Below are positions 5,388 through 12,096 of a stretch of 14,217 nucleotides of DNA, in pieces. A model generated the notes under the pieces. That model was not told the DNA's origin. It searched no databases and was given only the letters and a program-made list of their open reading frames with translations. The translations under genes were made by a program, and so were the position numbers. The DNA comes from CAVPLU01 sp964601325 (GTDB lineage Archaea; Thermoproteota; Bathyarchaeia; 40CM-2-53-6), in the NCBI GenBank assembly GCA_964601325.1, contig CAZRNA010000046.1, forward strand, positions 1-14,217, written 5' to 3'. The stretch's first letter is position 1, and each line of letters starts with the position of its first letter.

Positions 5388-7319
5388 GTGACAGAGTTGT
5401 CCAATGAAGGTGAGGAGCATGCGCTCAAACGTGAGGTTGGCTGGTACGGTTCCTTTGCAATGGGGTATGCCGATGTCGGAGCGGACCTCTATGTTGCGAT
5501 TGGCCTTGTGGCGTTCTATGCCGCAGGCGCCTCACCGATCGCATTTGCGATCGCTTCGATAACCTATGTCTGCACAGGGCTTGCCTATGCGGAACTGGCT
5601 ACGGCTTATCCGTACGCCGGCGGGGCCCACGTCTATTCAATGAAAGCCTTCAACGACCTCACCGGGTTTGTGGCGGGCTGGGCGGTGATGCTTGACTACA
5701 CAGTGGACATCGCACTGTTTTCACTTGCGAGCGCAGGCTATCTCAGCTTCTACCTGCCTTGGCTCAAGAGTTCGCACTTTCTATTTTCCGTTCTTGGCTT
5801 TCAGGTCAAGATATCGTACATTGGATTCACCGCCTTCTTGCTGGTCCTTGCTTTGTTGCTTCTCAACTCAGTCGGAATAAGGGAATCCTCAAAATTCAAT
5901 GAAGTCCTTGTATCACTCGACCTTGTTGTTGAGTCATCAATTCTGATAACAGGTATCTTGTTGGCCTTCGGTCTGGCGCTCTTCCTGAGTCAGGTCACGG
6001 ATTTTGGTGCCACTTCAATATTCTCGAACATTGTCTACATCATGCCGCAGTATGGGACTCAAACACAGAATTTCATATACGGCGTCACTCTCGCCATGAC
6101 CTCGTTCATAGGCATCGAATCCATTGCGCAGGCTGCGGAAGAGACAAAGAGGCCTCAGCGGTGGATTCCACGGGCAAACAAGCTCTCGATAGTCGCGGTT
6201 GTTATTTTCGCGGTTGGGTTGTCGACTTTGAGCATGGGGTTGATGCCGTGGCAGGATCTTGCCGCCGCCCAAACAGACCCAATGGCTGCCATCGCGTCAA
6301 GAGTCCCGTACATTGGACACCTACTGGCGCCAATCGTCGCATTGACGGGCTTCACTATCTGCTATGTGTCCACTAACACGGGGGTGATCGGTGCATCTCG
6401 TGTCGTCTTCTCGATGGGCCGCTTCTCGCTGATGCCGGCTTGGTTCTACAAGGTTCACAAGAGGTTCCGCACACCGATTCGCACGATAGTCGTTTTCGGA
6501 CTCATTGGTGCAGGGATGGCGCTTCTCGGCGAGCTTCATTTCGTTGCGGACTTGTACAACTTCGGGGCTCTTCTCTCATACGTGATCGTGAATGTTTCGT
6601 TGATTGTTCTGAGAAACAAGGAACCTGACGCATATCGAGCTTGGAAGTTGCCGGGCACACTGAAGATTCACGTGGGAGCAAGAACAATCTTCATCCCTGT
6701 TGTGAGCGTGATCGGTGCGATCGCAACAGGAACAATGTGGACGCTGGTCATCGGATTCCATGCTGAGGGACGAATAGTGGGAACGATCTGGCTTATTGTC
6801 GGGGTCATAGGTTTTGTCGCATTCAGAAGATCCCGTAAGATGAGCCTCCTCGGAAACGAGGTCGGCAGGACCATCGTACCCGGCGCATATATGATGAATG
6901 CCACAGTCCTGGTACGAACCCCTGAAGACGAGGATGCAGTTGTGAAAGCTCTCAAGTATGAACTTGACAACCGCTTCAGGATCAGGCTCTTGAGTATCGT
7001 CGACCCACGAGACTTCGGCCTAAGCACTGAGAATGTTCATGACTACTCCCAGCTGAAACAATGCCAGGCAATATCGTTAGACGAGTTAAGGCGCGTGGGG
7101 AAAGCTCTTGCTTCAGAAGGATTCGACGTAGTCTCGCAAGTCGAAATCGGATCGACCACATCCATCGTGGAAAGAGAGATGGAATCACGCGATAACGACC
7201 TCATCGTTCTCATCAAGAGAAAGACGTTAAAAGGCCATCTTGAAAAGAGAGAGGACACAGCGTACGCGATAGCGTCAAAGTACCCAGGCAAACTCATGGT
7301 CGTTAGAAGAGGTGATTAG
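5388..7319 (+). CDS. APC-family permease with C-terminal universal-stress-like domain
   Basis: A 643-residue inner-membrane transporter. Residues about 15-480 hold around twelve hydrophobic segments typical of the amino acid-polyamine-organocation (APC) superfamily. The N-terminal helix region carries YADVGADLYVAIG, and the segment FIGIESIAQAAEETKRPQ (about 240-257) matches the conserved E-containing APC loop. After the last helix, residues about 490-643 form a soluble cytoplasmic domain (starting ATVLVRTPEDEDAVVKAL, ending PGKLMVVRRGD) that looks like a universal stress/adenine-nucleotide-binding alpha/beta fold. It lacks an obvious G-x2-G-x9-G-S/T motif. Substrate is unknown, though an amino acid or amine is likely. 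The start is GTG 5388 with weak ribosome-site support. It is followed 1 nt later by a RAM-domain gene and then a stand-alone USP gene, so nucleotide or amino-acid sensing may gate transport; this is inference. Confidence 0.9.
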   Translation: MTELSNEGEEHALKREVGWYGSFAMGYADVGADLYVAIGLVAFYAAGASPIAFAIASITYVCTGLAYAELATAYPYAGGAHVYSMKAFNDLTGFVAGWAVMLDYTVDIALFSLASAGYLSFYLPWLKSSHFLFSVLGFQVKISYIGFTAFLLVLALLLLNSVGIRESSKFNEVLVSLDLVVESSILITGILLAFGLALFLSQVTDFGATSIFSNIVYIMPQYGTQTQNFIYGVTLAMTSFIGIESIAQAAEETKRPQRWIPRANKLSIVAVVIFAVGLSTLSMGLMPWQDLAAAQTDPMAAIASRVPYIGHLLAPIVALTGFTICYVSTNTGVIGASRVVFSMGRFSLMPAWFYKVHKRFRTPIRTIVVFGLIGAGMALLGELHFVADLYNFGALLSYVIVNVSLIVLRNKEPDAYRAWKLPGTLKIHVGARTIFIPVVSVIGAIATGTMWTLVIGFHAEGRIVGTIWLIVGVIGFVAFRRSRKMSLLGNEVGRTIVPGAYMMNATVLVRTPEDEDAVVKALKYELDNRFRIRLLSIVDPRDFGLSTENVHDYSQLKQCQAISLDELRRVGKALASEGFDVVSQVEIGSTTSIVEREMESRDNDLIVLIKRKTLKGHLEKREDTAYAIASKYPGKLMVVRRGD

Positions 7320-7320
7320 C

Positions 7321-7590
7321 ATGGCACCAGGCGTAGTCGTGATACTCAACATCTTCGTGCAGTCAAAAGAGCTGGATAAAGTAACGAAGAGGCTCCTTGC
7401 GCTCCCTGAAGTAAAAGATTTGTACGAAGTCACAGGAGAATATGACATAGTTGCCACGATCGAAACTAAGGACATTGCGACATTCAGGATATTCATCAAA
7501 GAGAAGATTCTTGCCATCGACGGTATCCGAAGCACGGTGTCGGCGGTCATTCTATACACACACAAGAAAGAAGGGAAGCCTGTATCCTGA
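7321..7590 (+). CDS. Stand-alone RAM-domain (Lrp/AsnC ligand-binding) protein
   Basis: An 89-residue protein equivalent to only the C-terminal RAM domain of Lrp/AsnC regulators, without a helix-turn-helix. The beta-alpha-beta-beta-alpha-beta pattern is clear: VVVILNIFVQ, LLALPEVKDLYEVTGEYDIVATIET (the typical Lrp signature region), and IRSTVSAVILY. Such proteins bind small effectors, often amino acids, and assemble as ring-like oligomers. The ATG at 7321 is preferred, with GAGGTGAT four bases upstream; a GTG at 7312 adds three residues and overlaps the permease. It begins 1 nt after the permease stop and its TGA overlaps the ATG of the next gene (ATGA-type junction), so the three genes are almost certainly cotranscribed. 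A ligand-sensing partner for the permease is likely; a partner for the full-length Lrp at 3532 is possible. Confidence 0.9.
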   Translation: MAPGVVVILNIFVQSKELDKVTKRLLALPEVKDLYEVTGEYDIVATIETKDIATFRIFIKEKILAIDGIRSTVSAVILYTHKKEGKPVS

Positions 7591-8060
7591 TGCGAGGCAA
7601 GACTCCCAAGAAGCCTCCAGTCAAGATACTGGTCCCAATTGCCACAAGCGCGGACAGGCAGCTGATGACAAGGGCTCTGTATGCATTGTCCGCTTTCAAG
7701 GACCCCGAGATCGTCCTGTTTCATGTTGTGGAACTGCCGAGTCGCACTGTACCGATCGAGGTGGTTTCGCATAGAGAAGAGATAGCTCTCGCCGACGAGG
7801 TCCTGTCCCCGATTGCTGAATGGCTGAAGGAACAACGTTGCATTAGCCGCAAGAAGATCGTGGTAGCTCGCGACATTGCAGAGGCTATTGTCAACGAGGC
7901 GAATGCTGAAGATTATGCTTTCGTAATCATGACGAAACGTCACCCGAAGAAAGGGGTTAGAGGGCTTTTTCATCATAGTGTCAGCGAGCGTGTGATCCGG
8001 GAGACTAGGTGCATGGTGCTCACAACACTGACAAGCGCGTCGGACCTGCCGGATAGTTGA
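7590..8060 (+). CDS. Universal stress protein (UspA) family, degenerate ATP motif
   Basis: A 156-residue single-domain UspA-fold protein. The N-terminal strand KILVPIATSADRQLMTRAL and the segments EIVLFHVVELP, ARDIAEAIVNEANAEDYAFVIMTKR and SVSERVIRETRCMVLTT follow the family pattern. In ATP-binding members the loop after the fourth strand reads G-x2-G-x9-G-S/T. Here it reads KRHPKKGVRGLFHHSVSERV, so when aligned on SVSE the first two glycines are replaced and the third is His. ATP binding is therefore doubtful. The ATG at 7590 overlaps the stop of the RAM gene by one base. It completes the permease/RAM/USP module and may interact with the USP-like tail of the permease. Confidence 0.88.
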   Translation: MRGKTPKKPPVKILVPIATSADRQLMTRALYALSAFKDPEIVLFHVVELPSRTVPIEVVSHREEIALADEVLSPIAEWLKEQRCISRKKIVVARDIAEAIVNEANAEDYAFVIMTKRHPKKGVRGLFHHSVSERVIRETRCMVLTTLTSASDLPDS

Positions 8061-8224
8061 GCAATTTCGGCAAACACTAAATAGATCGGTACGAGGGTAG
8101 AGGCCGAAATAGTGCGTTTGAGGGAACAGACGTGAGGGTGTCAGTTATCGCGGGTGGCTCTGTTCCAGAGCCATAGCATTTGTTGCATTACCTCGAACGT
8201 TCTACTGCACGTGGTATTCTGCAA
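8061..8224 (+). promoter_or_regulatory. Structured leader region before ProRS
   Basis: A 164-nt gap holding a TATA-like box and three perfect inverted repeats. P1 is ATTTCGGC (8064-8071) with GCCGAAAT (8103-8110), extendable by GCA/TGC across a 2-nt bulge. P2 is GGAACAGA (8123-8130) with TCTGTTCC (8159-8166). P3 is TGGCTCT (8155-8161) with AGAGCCA (8167-8173) around loop GTTCC. P2 and P3 share bases 8159-8161, and the 3' arm of P2 includes the P3 loop, so they cannot form together. This resembles a two-state RNA switch, but no known riboswitch class is recognised and no T tract follows. P1 straddles the TATA-like box and could instead be a DNA operator. Confidence 0.45.
8076..8084 (+). promoter_or_regulatory. 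TATA-like box of the ProRS gene
   Basis: ACTAAATAG lies inside the P1 inverted repeat of the leader. Transcription would start near 8105, giving a leader of about 120 nt, long for an archaeal mRNA. The call is by motif and position only. Confidence 0.35.
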
Positions 8225-9667
8225 ATGAGCAAAGAGATTGGAATCACTGTCTCTAAGAAAGACGATCTGTCCGAATGGTATACTCAGGTAGTCACGAAGT
8301 CAGGGCTTGCTGATTACGCTAGCGTCAAAGGATTCATGGTCCTGATGCCGTATGGCTACTCGATCTGGGAGAAGATCAAAGAATTCCTTGACAAGCGTCT
8401 CAAGGCAACGGGTCATAGTAACGCCTACTTCCCACTGTTGATTCCTGAGAGTTTCCTCAGAAAGGAAGCTGAGCACTTCTCAGGTTTCACACCTGAAGTC
8501 TTCTGGGTGACCTCGGCTGGAAATGACAAGCTCGGAGAAAGGCTAGCAGTTAGACCTACCTCTGAGACCGTCATCTACGACTCGTACGCAAAATGGATCA
8601 GAAGCTGGAGGGACCTACCGCTCTTGATCAATGTATGGAACTCAGTCCTTCGAGCGGAGATCAAGATGACCAAGCCGTTCATGCGAACTTCGGAATTCCT
8701 CTGGCAAGAGGGTCACACTGTCCACGCCGACAAGGAGGATACCGACGCGGAGGTCATGAGAATCCTCGAATTGTACAGACAGCTCATAGAGGAACAACTT
8801 GCCATTCCGGCGCTCACTGGATGCAAGACGGACCGAGAGAAATTCGTTGGCGCGCTGTATACGATGACTCTCGAATCCATGATGCCTGACGGAAAAGCGC
8901 TCCAGATGGGCACATCGCACAACTTGGGACAAAACTTCTCAAAAGCTTTCGAGATTAGGTACTTGGGCAATGACGAGGAAACGCACTACGCCTGGAACTC
9001 TTCATGGGGCGTCTCTTGGCGACTGATCGGAGCAGTCATCATGCTTCATGGAGATGATCGTGGCTTGGTAATTCCACCGCGCATCGCCCCGGTGCAGGTG
9101 GTCGTCGTACCGATTCCTTACAAGGCAGAAGGAGTCGACATCTCGGGTCGGGCCAAATCATTAGCGGACAAGCTGCAGGAAGCCGGCATCAGCGTAACTC
9201 TCGACGACCGGGCGCAGTACACACCTGGATGGAAATTCAACGAGTGGGAGCTCAAAGGGGTCCCTGTCAGGATCGAGATTGGCCCTCGAGATGTCAGCCG
9301 TCAGCAGGTTACGATCGTCCGTAGAGACACATCAGAACGCACAGCGGTTCCTGAGGCGGATGTGATCAAAGAGACGAAGAGACTGCTCGACGCTGTTCAA
9401 TCATCCTTGTTCGAGAAGGCCAGTCGTGCACTCAAGCAGGCTATCCACGATGTTCACACTTACGACGACCTGAAACGGACCATCGAGACCGAAGGCGGGT
9501 TTGTAAGGGCCTGCTGGTGCTCGGAGACTGCGTGTGAAGACCGAATCAAGGACGAGACCGGCGCCACCATTCGCGTGGTTCCCATGCAGGACGAACAGGT
9601 TTTCTCTGCATGCGTTTGCTGTGGAAAAACTGCAAAAAAGGTCGTCTACTTCGCTCGGGCATACTAA
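8225..9667 (+). CDS. proS: Prolyl-tRNA synthetase, archaeal/eukaryotic type
   Basis: A 480-residue class II synthetase that charges tRNA-Pro in the cytoplasm, full length for the archaeal type without the bacterial editing insertion. The catalytic core contains RPTSETVIYDSYAKWI, the motif 2 region VLRAEIKMTKPFMRTSEFLWQEGHT, and motif 3 GDDRGLVIPPRIAP. It is followed by an anticodon-binding domain (QVVVVPIPYK to about residue 395). The C-terminal domain carries a zinc-type cysteine set, CWCSETAC and CVCC, and ends FARAY, with the usual terminal Tyr. The ATG at 8225 matches the usual N-terminus (MSKEIG); a TTG at 8180 would add 15 residues and run into the leader hairpins. The ribosome site is weak. 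Confidence 0.97.
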   Translation: MSKEIGITVSKKDDLSEWYTQVVTKSGLADYASVKGFMVLMPYGYSIWEKIKEFLDKRLKATGHSNAYFPLLIPESFLRKEAEHFSGFTPEVFWVTSAGNDKLGERLAVRPTSETVIYDSYAKWIRSWRDLPLLINVWNSVLRAEIKMTKPFMRTSEFLWQEGHTVHADKEDTDAEVMRILELYRQLIEEQLAIPALTGCKTDREKFVGALYTMTLESMMPDGKALQMGTSHNLGQNFSKAFEIRYLGNDEETHYAWNSSWGVSWRLIGAVIMLHGDDRGLVIPPRIAPVQVVVVPIPYKAEGVDISGRAKSLADKLQEAGISVTLDDRAQYTPGWKFNEWELKGVPVRIEIGPRDVSRQQVTIVRRDTSERTAVPEADVIKETKRLLDAVQSSLFEKASRALKQAIHDVHTYDDLKRTIETEGGFVRACWCSETACEDRIKDETGATIRVVPMQDEQVFSACVCCGKTAKKVVYFARAY

Positions 9668-9704
9668 TTGCCCGCCCGCATGGACGCCTTGTCAGGGGCA
9701 CAAC

Positions 9705-9711
9705 GTTTAAG
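9705..9711 (+). promoter_or_regulatory. TATA-like box of the eS26 gene
   Basis: GTTTAAG, preceded by CACAAC, lies about 40 bases before the ATG at 9750. The predicted start site near 9733 would leave a short leader. Position and A/T-rich core in a GC-richer context support it. Confidence 0.45.
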
Positions 9712-9749
9712 CGAAGTTACCTAGATCTAGCCCGTAGTTGTGGATACGA

Positions 9750-10028
9750 ATGGGAAAGAAAAGGAAATCCGGAGGACGCAAGGGAGGCTCAAGAGGCAGC
9801 AGCACACTGGTACAATGCACCAACTGTGGGATGCAGGTGCCACGTGACAAGGCAAAGCGAGTCACTAGTTTCGTCTCATTAGTGGAACCATCCCTTGCTC
9901 GGGAGCTGCGTGCTCATGGCGCTTACATCGCTCGACAGAAAGTCTTCAAGTACTACTGCATTTCATGCGCAGTTCACTTCGGAGTATCCAAGGTCCGAGC
10001 ACGCGACGAGAGACGATTCGCGTACTAG
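9750..10028 (+). CDS. rps26e: Small ribosomal subunit protein eS26
   Basis: A 92-residue eS26 protein, a component of the 30S subunit near the mRNA exit channel. The basic Gly/Lys/Arg-rich N-terminus (MGKKRKSGGRKGGSRG) is typical. A zinc-binding set, C23-x2-C26 and C70-x2-C73, brackets the RNA-binding body. The C-terminus VRARDERRFAY is also typical. The ATG at 9750 is chosen over a TTG at 9738 because the family begins with the Lys-rich stretch; GTGGAT sits a few bases upstream. eS26 occurs in eukaryotes and TACK-type archaea but generally not in Euryarchaeota, which helps place the organism. The gene has its own TATA-like box and is convergent with the sugar kinase, 17 nt apart. Confidence 0.95.
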   Translation: MGKKRKSGGRKGGSRGSSTLVQCTNCGMQVPRDKAKRVTSFVSLVEPSLARELRAHGAYIARQKVFKYYCISCAVHFGVSKVRARDERRFAY

Positions 10029-10045
10029 ACGCTCTCAGTAAGTGC

Positions 10046-10963
10046 CTAGGCTTCTCTGATCTCGCCCATTAGCCTAGTCCTTCTTCTCACCTCTTCATCG
10101 GTGAGGTTGAAGTTTGGCCGCGGACTCTCAACCATGATCGACGCTGCGGCGGAAGCATAGAGGCACGAAGAACGAAGGCTTTCTGTCCGACTGAATTCCG
10201 CTAAGAAGGCGCCAGCGTAGAATTCCCCTGCTCCGGTTGGATCGACCGCCATGGTCTCGAAGGCGGGCACGCGGAAGCACGTTCTTCCGTCGCAGACAAG
10301 TGACCCGTTTGCTCCAAGGGTGACGATTGCTGTTTTGACGCCCCACTCGACAAGCTTCTTCGCTGACTCCATGTGGTTCTGCAGACCGGTGATTACTCGG
10401 GCCTCCAGCCCGCTCGGTTTGACGAAATCCACCTGCTCTACGAGTTTCTTGAGTGTTCCTCTTTCGCAATAGTGTTCCACTTCTCCATCCTTTCCGAGGC
10501 GCCTAAGCAGACCCTGTGGGTCTAGGAATACCTGACTATGCGATGATTCAACGAGACCGGTAATCTCAGGGACATCAATCTCAGAGAACACTGGACCAAG
10601 TAGGAGATAGCGGCTTTTCTGACACTCTGACCAAACGCGCTTAAGTGATATTTTGCCCGCATCGGCTATCAGCCGGAGCGTGCGTTCCCCGCTCTCGTCG
10701 TTCCTAATACTGAAGCCAGTAGTTCGATCTGTCGTTCCCGTGTTGATCACCTTGACTCCGTGGCGTCTCATTTCGGTGTGGAAATCGTGGCTGAAATCTG
10801 TTCCAATGTTTCCAACAAGTGCTACTTTCTTCATGCCGAGCCTTTTCGCGGAAAGACACACGTTCGTGCTGCATCCAGACAATATCCGCCGGCTGCTCTC
10901 TGTTCGAAGGGTGCTTATGAAGTCGTACACGGGGTTCCCTATGGCGACTAGGTCATATGTCAT
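10046..10963 (-). CDS. PfkB/ribokinase-family carbohydrate kinase with Glu at the catalytic Asp position
   Basis: A 305-residue PfkB-family kinase that should phosphorylate a sugar or polyol with ATP. The N-terminal DLVAIGNPVYDFI strand, the substrate-loop segment SGCSTNVCLSAKRLG (29-43, normally GG-x3-N-x-A), FLDPQGLLR (146-154), VDFVKPSGLEARVITG (178-193) and AIVTLGANGSLV (212-223) are all in family order. The ATP/anion-hole signature reads DPTGAGEFYAGAFL (241-254): the invariant GAGD Asp, the catalytic base, is Glu (GAA codon, E247). The enzyme may be altered or inactive, or Glu may substitute. Archaeal myo-inositol 3-kinases belong to this family, and the divergent neighbour is an inositol-phosphate-type lipid synthase, so inositol is a candidate substrate; this is inference. 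The start ATG (10961-10963) has little ribosome-site support. Confidence 0.85.
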   Translation of the reverse strand: MTYDLVAIGNPVYDFISTLRTESSRRILSGCSTNVCLSAKRLGMKKVALVGNIGTDFSHDFHTEMRRHGVKVINTGTTDRTTGFSIRNDESGERTLRLIADAGKISLKRVWSECQKSRYLLLGPVFSEIDVPEITGLVESSHSQVFLDPQGLLRRLGKDGEVEHYCERGTLKKLVEQVDFVKPSGLEARVITGLQNHMESAKKLVEWGVKTAIVTLGANGSLVCDGRTCFRVPAFETMAVDPTGAGEFYAGAFLAEFSRTESLRSSCLYASAAASIMVESPRPNFNLTDEEVRRRTRLMGEIREA

Positions 10964-11125
10964 CCTAGGCAGCTCTCACGTTCCTTCTGTACATGATGAA
11001 TTTCCCGAAATCAATCTGGCGATTGCTGCTAGATCACACTTCTTATGAGCCTTGAATGCAAGGGGTTTGCTGTGGTCGGACGTGAGGCCGGCGGCTGAAA
11101 GAATAGTGTGCTGTCTTTGTGAGTA
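10964..11125. promoter_or_regulatory. Divergent intergenic region between kinase and lipid synthase genes
   Basis: This 162-nt gap must hold the promoters of both the minus-strand PfkB kinase and the plus-strand CDP-alcohol phosphatidyltransferase. I find no strong TATA box for either; CATAAG on the minus strand near 11041-11046 and GAATAG near 11101 are weak candidates. A shared control region is possible but not shown. Confidence 0.4.
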
Positions 11126-11737
11126 TTGCGTGGGGTTCGCTTGATCGGTAGACTGTCGCGATTTGTGGAGCCTGGATTGGGTCGGCTTGCGAGAGGCCTT
11201 CACGGTCTCGGTCTGAAACCAAACCACATCACGCTAATGTCCTTTTGCTGCAGCGTGGCTGCGGCTGTCGCATTTGTCGTTGTGGCTGAACCTTCGCTCA
11301 AGGGAGTCTCCGCAGGCATCCTTCTCTTCTTGTCCGGACTTCTTGATGCGACGGACGGTGCAATGGCTCGACTGTACGGTGAGGTGTCGCATTTTGGTGC
11401 ATTCCTCGATTCGGTGCTCGACCGAATCTCTGAGATCGTCGTCTACTGGAGTCTCGTCTACTCGAAACTCGTTGACTGGCCGGTGGGATTCGCTGCTCTT
11501 TCGGGTTCATTAATGGTCAGCTATGCTCGTGCACGCGCCGAACAGCTGGGGGCTGAGATGAAAGGGGTCGGTATCGCAGAACGTCCAGAACGTCTCCTCA
11601 TTCTGGTAGTGGCGGCTTTCGTGGGTCAACTCAACGCAGGTGCTTTCCTGATAGCTTTGTTCTCCGCAATAACGGTGGTTCAGAGAATCAAGCACGCAAG
11701 ATCAATCATGGCCGACGCTCAGCGTCCGGCCAAGTAG
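11126..11737 (+). CDS. CDP-alcohol phosphatidyltransferase, probable archaetidylinositol-phosphate synthase
   Basis: A 203-residue integral membrane enzyme. It carries the complete CDP-alcohol signature DG-x2-AR-x8-G-x3-D-x3-D, with D77, G78, A81, R82, G91, D95 and D99, plus D74 in LLDATDG. An amphipathic N-terminus leads into about six hydrophobic segments. Sequences such as ARGLHGLGLKPNHITLMS and YARARAEQLGAEMKGVGIAERPERLL are characteristic of archaetidylinositol-phosphate/phosphatidylinositol-phosphate synthases, which join CDP-archaeol to L-myo-inositol-1-phosphate. The substrate is inferred, not proven. The start is uncertain: TTG 11126 is listed; TTG 11141, with GGGG five bases upstream, would be five residues shorter. 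It is divergent from the PfkB kinase, which could supply inositol phosphate. Confidence 0.87.
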   Translation: MRGVRLIGRLSRFVEPGLGRLARGLHGLGLKPNHITLMSFCCSVAAAVAFVVVAEPSLKGVSAGILLFLSGLLDATDGAMARLYGEVSHFGAFLDSVLDRISEIVVYWSLVYSKLVDWPVGFAALSGSLMVSYARARAEQLGAEMKGVGIAERPERLLILVVAAFVGQLNAGAFLIALFSAITVVQRIKHARSIMADAQRPAK

Positions 11738-11873
11738 CGGGAGACAGAGCACAGATCTGCGCCCGCTACCGCACAGCGCACAAATCATGTGCAGACATAG
11801 TATCGTCGTATTGACAACTCTTGAATAGGTCCTAAGCACGAAGGTTTGCGGCACAGGAGAGGCCATCTCAGAA

Positions 11874-12080
11874 TTGGGAAAAGTCTCGAAAGGGGTCAAA
11901 TGTAACGTCACCGGATGCACCCAGGCTGCCGTGCGTTCCGTTTCACCAGATGCAGTGGCGCAGGCGAAGATGGACATCGGAGGCGCCAGACGTGCATACC
12001 TGTGCCGAACACACTATAAAGAGATGAAGAAGCGGTCAAAGAAGGACCGACAGATAGAGAGATGGCGCCTGTCAGGATAA
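11874..12080 (+). CDS. Small Cys/His-motif (zinc-finger-like) archaeal protein
   Basis: A 68-residue basic protein with C10-x4-C15 near the N-terminus and C44-x2-H47 near the middle (CNVTGC, then YLCRTHYKEM), a plausible single zinc site, followed by a Lys/Arg-rich tail (KKRSKKDRQIERWR). It resembles small conserved proteins seen in TACK archaea, of no assigned function as far as I know. Nucleic-acid binding is a fair guess from charge and zinc motif. The start is TTG 11874, the only reasonable one; GGAGAGG lies about 11 bases upstream, longer than usual. It ends 16 nt before the ThrRS gene and is likely cotranscribed with it. Confidence 0.72.
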   Translation: MGKVSKGVKCNVTGCTQAAVRSVSPDAVAQAKMDIGGARRAYLCRTHYKEMKKRSKKDRQIERWRLSG

Positions 12081-12096
12081 TGCGGAGTGAGTATTA

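Noticed and set aside
8150..8175. GGGTGGC before ProRS resembles part of the bacterial T-box element.
   Set aside because: Only seven bases match, the rest of the T-box core and a terminator are missing, and T-boxes are not established in archaea.
8121..8180. Possible tRNA or tRNA-like element, since GGCTC/GAGCC with a 7-nt loop resembles a T-arm.
   Set aside because: The loop does not fit the TTCRANY pattern, and no D-arm, anticodon arm or acceptor stem can be drawn.
10653..11048. A 131-codon plus-strand open frame opposite the sugar kinase.
   Set aside because: It is antisense to the well-supported PfkB gene and shows no protein-like pattern of its own.
11778..11792. Hairpin GCACA-AATCA-TGTGC after the lipid synthase gene, considered as a terminator.
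   Set aside because: The stem is only five base pairs and no T tract follows.
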